A DNA stretch of 12,178 bases, taken from NCBI GenBank assembly GCA_934692905.1, contig CAKUUM010000048.1:1-12178 (forward strand), given 5' to 3'. The stretch comes from an uncultured Bacteroidales bacterium. GTDB taxonomy: Bacteria > Bacteroidota > Bacteroidia > Bacteroidales > Paludibacteraceae. Numbering within the stretch: the first letter of the stretch is position 1; every line of letters begins with the position of its first letter. The notes below the pieces were generated by a model. It had not been told where the DNA came from, did not search any database, and saw only the letters and a program-made list of their open reading frames with translations. This document shows, in pieces, positions 7,169 to 12,178 of this stretch. A program made the translations under genes and the position numbers.

Positions 7169-7293
7169 AATCACATACTAATCACATACTAATCACATAC
7201 TAATCACATACTAATCACATACACTTAGCCCGACAAATACACGACAACAATGTGCAATGCGCAATTCACAATGCGTAATGCGCAATTTTGACG
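7169..7293. repeat. Composite intergenic repeat, copy 2
   Basis: Five 11-bp units (aatcacatact, four nearly identical, the last cut short) fill 7169-7222. A block differing at only a few bases from copy 1 follows (acttagcccgacaaatacac). Then come 7-bp units aatgtgc, aatgcgc, aattcac, aatgcgt, aatgcgc and aatttt at 7249-7289, then gacg. It matches 73-173 in order and orientation but has two more 11-bp units, so the unit number varies between copies. It lies between the pdxJ promoter and the hairpin cluster. Confidence 0.85.
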
Positions 7294-7437
7294 ACGCGGG
7301 ACGCGTTGTCCCCGCAAACACAGCATAGCCAAACAGTTTGTTCCAAACTGACCGCGGACGGGGAGAGCACCCCGCTACGTCCACGGACTTGCGGGGACCC
7401 CGAAAGAGCCGTATCCCATGGGCACGATACATCGTGC
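7294..7437. repeat. Cluster of four short palindromes in non-coding DNA
   Basis: Four hairpins follow one another. The first is acgcg/cgcgt at 7294-7306 with a 3-base loop. The second is cagtttg/caaactg at 7334-7350 with a 3-base loop. The third is a nested stem, ccccgc/gcgggg with inner gtcc/ggac, at 7370-7396. The fourth is gcacgat/atcgtgc at 7422-7437 with a 2-base loop. No convincing protein is encoded here. The stretch lies beyond the terminator of the radical SAM operon. It could be an extragenic palindrome family or the remains of a structured RNA. Confidence 0.55.
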
Positions 7438-7446
7438 TGACACTAT

Positions 7447-7481
7447 AAAAAAGAGGTCGTCTGCACGTGGCAGGCAACCTC
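7447..7481 (-). terminator. Intrinsic terminator after the precursor peptide gene
   Basis: On the minus strand a 12-base stem with one mismatch and one G-T pair (GAGGTTGCCTGC / GCAGACGACCTC) encloses the loop CACGT and is followed by six T. It closes the radical SAM plus precursor operon 31 bases after the peptide stop codon. Confidence 0.88.
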
Positions 7482-7511
7482 CTTTCCATTACAATATCCA
7501 GGCTCAGTTCA

Positions 7512-7649
7512 TCAGCCTACGATACCAGAACAGCCCATACCGCACCAACTGCAACCAATCGACGAAATCTTTTGGTTTGCAGCCACTTGTGCTTGGCTGG
7601 CAGCAACAATCTGACGAGCGTTGCTCAGTACATTACTTGACACTTTCAT
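7512..7649 (-). CDS. Candidate RiPP precursor peptide, Cys-rich C-terminus
   Basis: This 45-aa frame starts at ATG 7649 and stops at TGA. It begins MKVSSNVLSNARQIVAASQA and continues with an Ala/Gln-rich helical leader (QVAANQKISSI). It ends in GCSWCGMGCSGIVG, with Cys33, Cys36 and Cys40 in a CxxCx3C pattern between glycines. It starts 36 bases after the stop of a radical SAM/SPASM enzyme gene and is followed by a strong terminator. A short peptide with a helical leader and a Cys/Gly/Ser core next to such an enzyme is the classic layout of a ribosomally made peptide matured by that enzyme, for example by thioether formation. I do not recognise the family; it is not the GG-type Bacteroidales leader I know. 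No exporter or peptidase is nearby. That it is a precursor is inference from context and composition. Confidence 0.75.
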   Translation of the reverse strand: MKVSSNVLSNARQIVAASQAQVAANQKISSIGCSWCGMGCSGIVG

Positions 7650-7685
7650 AAGAGTTAAGTTTTTTGAGTGAAACAATAGGGTTAA

Positions 7686-8819
7686 CTAATCGACCTCCGT
7701 GAAATGGAAGTCCTGATATTTGTCGTAGCACAATAGTGCCGCTTCCAAGGCGATGGTCTCGTCGTCTGTCAATGAACGGGAGGCGGCAACAGAGGTCAGG
7801 TAGTTGATTTGGTATGCACTAACCACCTGATTCTCTGCCAATAGCATTTCACACAGGCTCTTGTCCCGATGAGCGACATCACCCCGCTCGTTGTAGTTGA
7901 AGCCATAGCACGTGCGGCACAGATTGCGGAAGGCGCACACCTTACATTCGGAGTCGAAGAAGCGCTCATTGTCCGTCCAGTCGATGTCCTTGATTTTGTC
8001 GATGGTATGCGGGTCGCCTGTGGTGACGGGCAGCAACATGTGGCAGGGATATTCCGTGCCGTCGTAGTTGTAGAGCACGGAGGTTCTGCCTATGCCGCAG
8101 TTGATTTGCGGGAACTCGTCTTGGGGTGTGAACACGCGTGCCAAGGGCTGGTTGAAGATGTGCATGGGGACTACTGACGGGTGCTCCAAATAGTAGTTGG
8201 CAATCTTCTCCAACTCGCGTTTGTATGTTTGCGCATCTTCTTTTGTCCACCTCACACCCATTGCGATACTGCCTTCGATGTTGTAACCGCGTTCTAACCA
8301 GTAGATTACATCATCGCCGAAGGTCGGAAGCGAGTTTTTGGACGCCGTGGCTTTGAGGTGTGACTCGGGCCATGTGTCGTGGATGAACTCCGTGGGCAGT
8401 TGTTCGGAATTGCAGCCCCTGTTTTTGCGCTGGGTGTCGGCATTTCCGTCAATGGACATCACCAGACTGATGCGCTCCTTGTGCAGCCGCAGCCAATCCT
8501 TGATGTCGCCGTTGAGCAAGGTGCCGTTGGTGGTGATGGAAAAGTAGTAGCGCAACGGGTAGTCCTGCTGCCAAGCCCATTCGCACAATTCTTTTATCAG
8601 CGGAAAACAGAGCAGCGGCTCGCCGCCGAAGAGGTCGAACTTGAGCACGGCATCGGGGTTGAGGTCGTGGATACGGTGTGTCTCCTTGTCCACAATGCTT
8701 TTAGCCGTCCCGGTGGACATGCGCTTGTGCGGGTCCTTGTGCTTCTCGAAACAATAAACGCAGTTCAGATTACATCCGTATGTCAGCATGAGCGTACATA
8801 AATAAGTAGGGCGTTCCAT
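7686..8819 (-). CDS. Radical SAM/SPASM peptide maturase
   Basis: The 377-aa product belongs to the radical SAM superfamily with a C-terminal SPASM-type extension. Cys16, Cys20 and Cys23 (CNLNCVYC) bind the 4Fe-4S cluster that splits S-adenosylmethionine. GGEP at 65-68 binds the SAM amino group. SITTNGT at about 94-100 and MSIDG at about 121-125 are typical barrel strands. The SPASM region supplies Cys241, Cys259, Cys292, Cys295, Cys301, Cys304 and Cys323, enough for two auxiliary clusters. Relatives modify peptides (sactipeptides, ranthipeptides) or activate sulfatases. The CxxxCxxC motif fits either, but a 45-aa Cys-rich ORF directly downstream and no sulfatase nearby favour peptide maturation. 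I see no clear N-terminal peptide-binding RRE domain. The start overlaps the preceding membrane-protein frame by 50 bases. Confidence 0.9.
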   Translation of the reverse strand: MERPTYLCTLMLTYGCNLNCVYCFEKHKDPHKRMSTGTAKSIVDKETHRIHDLNPDAVLKFDLFGGEPLLCFPLIKELCEWAWQQDYPLRYYFSITTNGTLLNGDIKDWLRLHKERISLVMSIDGNADTQRKNRGCNSEQLPTEFIHDTWPESHLKATASKNSLPTFGDDVIYWLERGYNIEGSIAMGVRWTKEDAQTYKRELEKIANYYLEHPSVVPMHIFNQPLARVFTPQDEFPQINCGIGRTSVLYNYDGTEYPCHMLLPVTTGDPHTIDKIKDIDWTDNERFFDSECKVCAFRNLCRTCYGFNYNERGDVAHRDKSLCEMLLAENQVVSAYQINYLTSVAASRSLTDDETIALEAALLCYDKYQDFHFTEVD

Positions 8820-9213
8820 AGGCTGAAATGATAGGGTTATTTGTTAGTATTGTTTGTTTTGTTGATGTTTTTATGCACAGAGTGTTATAAACAGCATCTG
8901 CAATAACTGCCCCAACTATCTTTTGGAGAAATGTGGCATTGGTGCTTTTGCATTGAGGGCACTTATGAACATTAGAATAGTTAGAGCCATCTCCTTCGCT
9001 GAGGTTGATGCCAATCCCCAAAGCCACAAAACCAAGAATAAGAGACAGCCACCAATGTTGCCAAACACAGAATGATACGATAACCACAATAGCGCATAGC
9101 ACCCACTTGAGCAATGGAAATGTTTGAAATAATGCTTGCATGAGAGCCTTTAATACTCCCCAAATGATTACCCCGAGGACTAAATAAGCGAGGATTTTCA
9201 GAATTGTTCCCAT
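8770..9213 (-). CDS. Small membrane protein with half a zinc ribbon, possibly truncated
   Basis: The 147-aa frame begins MGTILKILAYLVLGVIIWGV. It has probable membrane helices at about 7-28, 36-53 and 54-70, then a soluble tail with HKCPQCKSTNATFLQKIVGA at 83-102. One CxxC pair is present. A second pair, needed for a complete zinc ribbon, is missing. From about residue 113 the sequence (IKTSTKQTILTNNPI) looks like AT-rich non-coding DNA read by chance. The final residues overlap the radical SAM start in another frame. The first 112 residues are therefore probably real and the end probably lost or replaced. DNA here is more AT-rich than its neighbours. Function is unknown, and whether it takes part in the peptide system cannot be told. 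Confidence 0.6.
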   Translation of the reverse strand: MGTILKILAYLVLGVIIWGVLKALMQALFQTFPLLKWVLCAIVVIVSFCVWQHWWLSLILGFVALGIGINLSEGDGSNYSNVHKCPQCKSTNATFLQKIVGAVIADAVYNTLCIKTSTKQTILTNNPIISAYGTPYLFMYAHADIRM

Positions 9214-9393
9214 TTTAATATATTTATGTTTGTTAGACTTATGTTCATAATATTGCGTGGTTGTGTTTATACTATCAGCGTCGTGTTATAAATAACCCGT
9301 TGACGGAAACCATAATGGTTGATAAACCCCATAATAGTATGTTTATTAAAAGTTTATATTGTTACGTTATTCAATATCACATTACACTTTCGG
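9214..9393. other. AT-rich intergenic stretch without a gene
   Basis: No reading frame of note is seen. A palindrome aaccat/atggtt (9308-9320, one-base centre) lies in the leader region of the membrane-protein gene and might be an operator. No TAnnTTTG promoter could be placed with confidence. Confidence 0.45.
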
Positions 9394-9640
9394 GCATAAA
9401 AAAAGCGTGAAACTGGCTTGTTGCAGTTCCACACTTTGAGGTCTTCGCATTACCCTTCTCCATAGAACAGCAACACGAAGTTCACGCCGTATGTGTAAAC
9501 ACACATACTCCTTATTGCAGATAGGAGTATGTGCATAAAATACACACCCATGAACATTCAGTGCTGCGTTGCTCTGATGAAGAATGAAAGTTGCGAAGTT
9601 TCAAAGTGTCAGAACAAGCGTCAATGAACGCTCTTTATGC
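9394..9640. repeat. Long imperfect palindrome of about 247 bp
   Basis: The two halves are reverse complements over nearly their whole length. The ends are gcataaa / tttatgc (9394 and 9640). Matching blocks, in order inward, include agcgt, gcttgtt, acactttga, cttcgca, ttc, gcaacac/gcagcac, gttca, and a perfect 11-bp core stem (cacatactcct at 9502-9512, aggagtatgtg at 9523-9533) around a 10-base loop. Mismatches and small bulges interrupt the arms. There is no transposase frame inside. No clear target-site duplication is visible. A MITE-like element, or a gene for a long hairpin RNA transcribed leftward and ending at the built-in terminator, are both possible. Confidence 0.75.
9398..9434 (-). 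terminator. Intrinsic terminator at the left end of the palindrome
   Basis: On the minus strand an 11-bp stem with two G-T pairs (GTGTGGAACTG / CAGTTTCACGC) around an 8-base loop is followed by seven T. It is the first good leftward terminator downstream of the tmRNA gene. It may end either a tmRNA read-through transcript or a separate RNA from the palindromic element. Confidence 0.75.
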
Positions 9641-9768
9641 TATGTCTCGTCCCGCCAACATGGAGGACTCGTTAGGAGACACATCCCCTTCCACCCATTC
9701 GGCGCGAACGATTTGTAACCTTTTTATATCCGGCTACCGGATACCTCATTTATAGTCCGAAGGCAGAC
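9641..9768 (-). other. Structured spacer between tmRNA and the palindrome
   Basis: Directly after the tmRNA CCA end, the minus strand shows a 6-bp hairpin (AGTCTG / CGGACT). A 7-bp GC-rich hairpin follows (TATCCGG / CCGGATA, about 9730-9746), then a longer-range pairing of TGTCTC with GAGACA enclosing GTCC/GGAC. None has a U-tract. The stretch may be the trailer of the tmRNA transcript or the 5' part of a non-coding RNA ending at 9398. Confidence 0.4.
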
Positions 9769-10161
9769 TGGTGGAGATAGCGGGATTCGAACCCGCGTCC
9801 AAACAAGGAACCAATATGCTTTCTACACGCTTATCTTGGCCTCCATTTTCGTGCGATGACAAGACCCAAGCCACCAATCATCGCCTTATCTGCTCTGTCT
9901 CACCCTTGCGTCGCAGCCCGCAAGAGCCAGCCTTGATATTTCCGCACCGCTATATCCATTCAGCCTCGTAGGCGTGGGCTTGGAGCGATGTCCCGGTTCA
10001 GCACCTTGTGCCGAAACTAAGCCGATCTACTATACTTCGATCAAGCAGCGAGAGCTACATTGTTGTTGCCAGTTAAACTGTTTGAACCCTGTGTACGAGC
10101 GGTGTTCGTGCTCGGCGTGCTTACATACCTGCTCTACCTGCTGTCAAAACCAAATATCCCC
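9769..10161 (-). ncRNA. ssrA: Transfer-messenger RNA (tmRNA)
   Basis: tmRNA frees ribosomes stalled on broken mRNAs, with SmpB, and adds a degradation tag. The 393-nt gene starts GGGGATATTTGGTTTTGACAG and ends GGTTCGAATCCCGCTATCTC followed by CACCA. GGGGATA pairs with TATCTCC as the 7-bp acceptor stem (one G-T pair). GCGGG/CCCGC forms the T arm with loop TTCGAAT. CCA is encoded. GTGTAGAAAGCATATTGG before the T arm closely resembles the Porphyromonas gingivalis molecule as I remember it. The tag frame is at 10041-10070. Upstream, a strong promoter lies about 60-95 bases from the mature 5' end. The reading frames on both strands of this region are shadows of the RNA. Confidence 0.96.
10041..10070 (-). 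other. ssrA: tmRNA tag reading frame, GNNNVALAA
   Basis: GGC AAC AAC AAT GTA GCT CTC GCT GCT TGA encodes GNNNVALAA and a stop. It lies at the expected place in the tmRNA, about 90 bases from the 5' end, after CAGTTTAACT. The end ALAA is the protease recognition signal. The remembered Porphyromonas form is GENNYALAA, so Glu is replaced by Asn and Tyr by Val here. Confidence 0.88.
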
Positions 10162-10169
10162 AAGGTATG

Positions 10170-10191
10170 TACGATTTACGAATTTACGATT
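10170..10191. repeat. Short 7/8-bp repeat in the tmRNA leader
   Basis: tacgatt, tacgaat, t, tacgatt follow one another between the tmRNA promoter and the mature 5' end. The pattern is like the other AT-rich 7-bp arrays of the window. It would be in the precursor RNA and be removed during 5' processing. Confidence 0.45.
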
Positions 10192-10224
10192 TGCATCGCG
10201 GATATATCATCCGTAAAACTGCTG

Positions 10225-10255
10225 CAAAGGTACGGCTATTTTTTTGTATTGGCAA
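10225..10255 (-). promoter_or_regulatory. Bacteroidetes-type promoter for ssrA
   Basis: On the minus strand, TTG (10255-10253) is followed after exactly 20 bases by TACCTTTG (10232-10225), identical in box and spacing to the pdxJ promoter. Its upstream half lies inside the last codons of the MATE gene. Transcription should start near 10218. Confidence 0.87.
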
Positions 10256-11636
10256 CATTATTGCACATTTTCTTGTACTTTTTGTTAAAACGTGTATGGA
10301 AAAGTACTGCCGCAAAGGTAAGTCCCACGATGAAACCGACCCAGATACCTGCGGCGCCCATACCCAACGGGAATGTGCATACCAATCCCACACTCATTCC
10401 CACCACGATATACGAGAAAAAGGCAATAATCATCGGCACCTTCACGTCGGTGATACCGCGTAACATGGCTGCTCCCACTGCCTGCAGACCATCGGAATAC
10501 TGGTACAACCCTGCAAAAATCAGCAGTTGGGATGCAATGGCAATCACTTCCGCATCCTCTGTAAACAACAGCGGAATGTAATGGCGCAGGCTAATCATCA
10601 GCACCGCAGCCAGGGTGTTTATCAGCAGTACCAGGTGAATGCTGGCATTACTTGCCATACGCACCGCAGGCAGGTCGCCTTTGCCCAACTGGTGGGATAC
10701 ACGTATTGTGGTACCGGCACCGATACCGAGTGCCAACATAAACGTGAGGTTGGATATTTGCGTAGCAATCTGGTGTGCAGCGATAGCCTCCTTGCTAATC
10801 CACCCTACAATGACCACCGCAAGGGTGAACGTGATAGTCTCAAAGAACGTCTGTCCGCCTATCGGGAACCCGATTTTGGCGATATGGCATACCTCATGCC
10901 ACGACGAGAGACGGCGGGAGAACGATTGCAGGTACCCGCGCCAATTGCGGTGTAGCGCGATGACGGCAAACATACATATCGGCATACCCACGCGCGAGAC
11001 CAATGTAGCAATACCCGCACCGGTAGCACCCATGGCGGGGGAGTCCCAATGACCATAGATGAATACCCAGTTGAGCAGCACATTCAGCGCATTCATAGTC
11101 AGCACCACAACCATCGCCACTACCGTATTGCCCATGCCCTCAAGGAACTGCTTTTGCAGGCAGAAAAGCAGGTAGGGTATCAGCGAAACGACAATAAGAA
11201 TGTAGTACGGCCGTGCCACTTTCACCACCTCGGGGTCCTGCCCGAAGCGGTCAAGAATGGGAATGCATATTGCCAAGAGTAGGGTAGTAACCACACCGAT
11301 AATCAGCGTGAAATACAATCCGTTTTGCAGCAGCGAGGCTATCTTGCGGCGTATTGTATCACCCTTTTCGGGATGTTGTGACAATTCGCCGTCTTGCATA
11401 CCGATGAGAGGTGTGAGTCCCATCAGCGAGCCAGACGAGAAAATCATAATAGTGAAGAAAATGGCATTCGAGAAACTCACTGCCGCCAAATCAACAGTGG
11501 CATAATGCCCCACCATCATCGTATCGAACAATCCTACCAACGCCCCACCTATCTGGGTGAATATGACAGGGATAGCGACTTTCAGATTACGCTTGTAGTA
11601 AGGAAGATACTCCTTGAACTTATTGATTAACAGCAT
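10236..11636 (-). CDS. MATE family efflux transporter
   Basis: The 466-aa product is an inner-membrane multidrug and toxin extrusion transporter, which exports cationic or other small compounds in exchange for Na+ or H+. It is almost entirely membrane helices, about twelve, in two similar halves. The first half has VAIPVIFTQIGGALVGLFDTMMVGHY at the N-terminus and QFLEGMGNTVVAM and LNVLLNWVFIYG later. The second begins near FPIGGQTFFETITFTLAVVI and includes AIAAHQIATQISNLTFMLAL and GAAMLRGITDVKVPM. Length matches NorM-type members (about 450-470 aa). The ATG at 11634-11636 begins just before the first helix. It is a single-gene unit. Its stop codon lies within the tmRNA promoter and no terminator is visible, so read-through into ssrA is possible. 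The substrate cannot be predicted. Confidence 0.95.
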   Translation of the reverse strand: MLLINKFKEYLPYYKRNLKVAIPVIFTQIGGALVGLFDTMMVGHYATVDLAAVSFSNAIFFTIMIFSSGSLMGLTPLIGMQDGELSQHPEKGDTIRRKIASLLQNGLYFTLIIGVVTTLLLAICIPILDRFGQDPEVVKVARPYYILIVVSLIPYLLFCLQKQFLEGMGNTVVAMVVVLTMNALNVLLNWVFIYGHWDSPAMGATGAGIATLVSRVGMPICMFAVIALHRNWRGYLQSFSRRLSSWHEVCHIAKIGFPIGGQTFFETITFTLAVVIVGWISKEAIAAHQIATQISNLTFMLALGIGAGTTIRVSHQLGKGDLPAVRMASNASIHLVLLINTLAAVLMISLRHYIPLLFTEDAEVIAIASQLLIFAGLYQYSDGLQAVGAAMLRGITDVKVPMIIAFFSYIVVGMSVGLVCTFPLGMGAAGIWVGFIVGLTFAAVLFHTRFNKKYKKMCNNVANTKK

Positions 11637-11887
11637 ACATTATCATTGTACAAGTATTGACGACCACTATTCGTGCAGGTCAGTTTCGCACAATACCAAT
11701 ATACACATCTCTATGTGAAAGAGGAACTATCTCCCTTCGGCACCATCACGGTCCGTTCGGCTTTTGAGGCTCAACTCTTGTGTTAGAGGAAGTCGGCACC
11801 GAGGTTGGATACTACAAATTCTATGCCAAACCTCACACGAGCACATCAAACGGGCAATTCAATTCTTCACGTTTTCTTCACAATTCC
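11637..11887. other. Intergenic stretch between MATE and the exported protein gene
   Basis: This gap separates two divergent genes. I find no convincing gene, tRNA or riboswitch. A short open stretch on the plus strand (LYVKEELSPFGTITVRS and onward, about 11712-11785) has plausible amino-acid composition but no start codon and ends quickly. It may be a gene remnant or chance. The MATE promoter could not be placed. Confidence 0.4.
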
Positions 11888-11921
11888 TTTGCAACCACAT
11901 AACAAAATCCCAGTACTTTTG
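11888..11921 (+). promoter_or_regulatory. Bacteroidetes-type promoter for the exported protein gene
   Basis: TTTG (11888-11891) is followed after 22 bases by TACTTTTG (11914-11921), which fits TAnnTTTG exactly. The spacing is one or two bases longer than usual. The start codon at 11946 would follow a short leader of about 18 bases. Confidence 0.7.
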
Positions 11922-11945
11922 CACCGAATTTCAAAAACAAGGTAC

Positions 11946-12178
11946 ATGACTTCAAAACCCGTTTCGTGCAATCGGCACATTTTCAGAACATTACTGCTTG
12001 TCGCCTTTGGCAGTCTTGCCGCTGTCGGCGCAAATGCGCAAACCACCAACCAACCTATAACCAACCACCAACCAACCACCAACAAAATGGGTCTTGTCCT
12101 CGACGCCGACACCCGCGAACCGCTCATCGGTGCCGCCGTCCTCATCTCCGGCACTACCACCGGCACCACCACCGACTT
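11946..12178 (+). CDS. Exported protein with carboxypeptidase-regulatory-like domain, partial (TonB-dependent receptor or relative)
   Basis: Only the first 77 codons are in the window; the gene runs off the right edge. It begins MTSKPVSCNRHIFRTLLLVA, and a signal peptide ends near GANAQ (cleavage probably after Ala34). A low-complexity linker follows (TTNQPITNHQPTTNK). Then comes GLVLDADTREPLIGAAVLIS and GTTTGTTTD, the first strands of a carboxypeptidase-regulatory-like (CarboxypepD_reg) domain. In Bacteroidetes this fold most often opens a SusC-type or other TonB-dependent receptor, but also some carboxypeptidases and surface proteins. The rest is needed to decide. It has a good promoter and is the only rightward gene. 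The 4 x 11-bp repeat encoding the linker is notable. Confidence 0.85.
   Translation, partial: MTSKPVSCNRHIFRTLLLVAFGSLAAVGANAQTTNQPITNHQPTTNKMGLVLDADTREPLIGAAVLISGTTTGTTTD
12041..12083 (+). repeat. 11-bp tandem repeat inside the coding sequence
   Basis: Four units follow one another: aaccaccaacc, aacctataacc, aaccaccaacc and aaccaccaac. The period is the same as in the intergenic repeats at 73 and 7169, and the unit aaccacatact of copy 1 resembles it. Three units make 11 codons, so gain or loss of a single unit would shift the frame. Confidence 0.75.

Noticed and set aside
7211..7489. 92-aa minus-strand frame near the second repeat
   Set aside because: Its end is translation of the 7-bp repeats (LRITHCELRIAHC), and the rest covers the hairpins and terminator.
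9423..9549. Short minus-strand frame of 33-36 aa (MGVYFMHILL and onward) within the palindrome
   Set aside because: It lies wholly inside the hairpin arms and ends at a TAA that is followed by more open frame. The inverted-repeat structure explains the sequence better. It is kept in mind only as a decayed frame.
9769..9800. tmRNA 3' end as an attachment site of an integrated element
   Set aside because: ssrA is a common target, but no integrase gene and no second copy of the 3' end sequence is found in the window.
9771..10581. Plus-strand frames across the tmRNA and MATE end
   Set aside because: They are translations of the antisense strand of ssrA and of the MATE gene.
11712..11785. Plus-strand stretch LYVKEELSPFGTITVRS as part of a gene
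   Set aside because: It is about 25 codons with no start and a stop soon after, too short to support a gene or a named pseudogene.
11867..12172. 101-aa minus-strand frame at the right edge
   Set aside because: It is antisense to the exported protein gene and its promoter. The plus strand has a signal peptide, domain and promoter.

Overview
The window looks like a chromosomal segment of a Bacteroidales bacterium, possibly Prevotella-like or a relative. The reasons are the Bacteroidetes-type promoters (TTG, about 20 bases, then TAnnTTTG), a DUF3078 outer-membrane protein, the pdxJ-exbB-exbD-tonB linkage, a Porphyromonas-like tmRNA, and a TonB-dependent-receptor-type N-terminus with a carboxypeptidase-regulatory-like domain. 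Almost everything is on the minus strand. Only the partial gene at the right edge reads rightward.

Layout, left to right. At 73-173 lies a composite repeat (11-bp units, then 7-bp units). At 210-2413 is a minus-strand operon: a 95-aa coiled-coil protein, zapA and rny, ending in a strong intrinsic terminator. It couples a cell-division regulator to the membrane-anchored endoribonuclease RNase Y. At 2526-3752 is a DUF3078 outer-membrane protein with its own promoter. At 3820-7000 is a tightly packed operon (pdxJ, exbB, exbD, tonB, DJ-1/PfpI) behind a good Bacteroidetes promoter. It combines vitamin B6 synthesis with a proton-motive-force energy transducer. At 7169-7293 is a second copy of the composite repeat, followed by a series of hairpins.

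The most interesting locus is 7447-8819. A radical SAM/SPASM maturase is followed after 36 bases by an unannotated 45-aa ORF with a Cys-rich C-terminus (GCSWCGMGCSGIVG), and then by an intrinsic terminator. This has the form of a minimal RiPP (ribosomally made, enzyme-modified peptide) cassette with no visible exporter or protease. A small membrane protein with half a zinc ribbon overlaps the maturase start and may be truncated.

At 9394-9640 is an almost fully palindromic element of about 247 bp, with arms near 115 bases and a 10-base loop. It ends in a terminator and lies just downstream of the tmRNA gene ssrA (9769-10161), which encodes an unusual degradation tag, GNNNVALAA. The ssrA promoter overlaps the 3' end of a MATE transporter gene (10236-11636). 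After about 300 bases without a convincing gene, a rightward promoter drives an exported protein. Its signal peptide is separated from its first domain by a 4 x 11-bp repeat, and the gene runs off the window.
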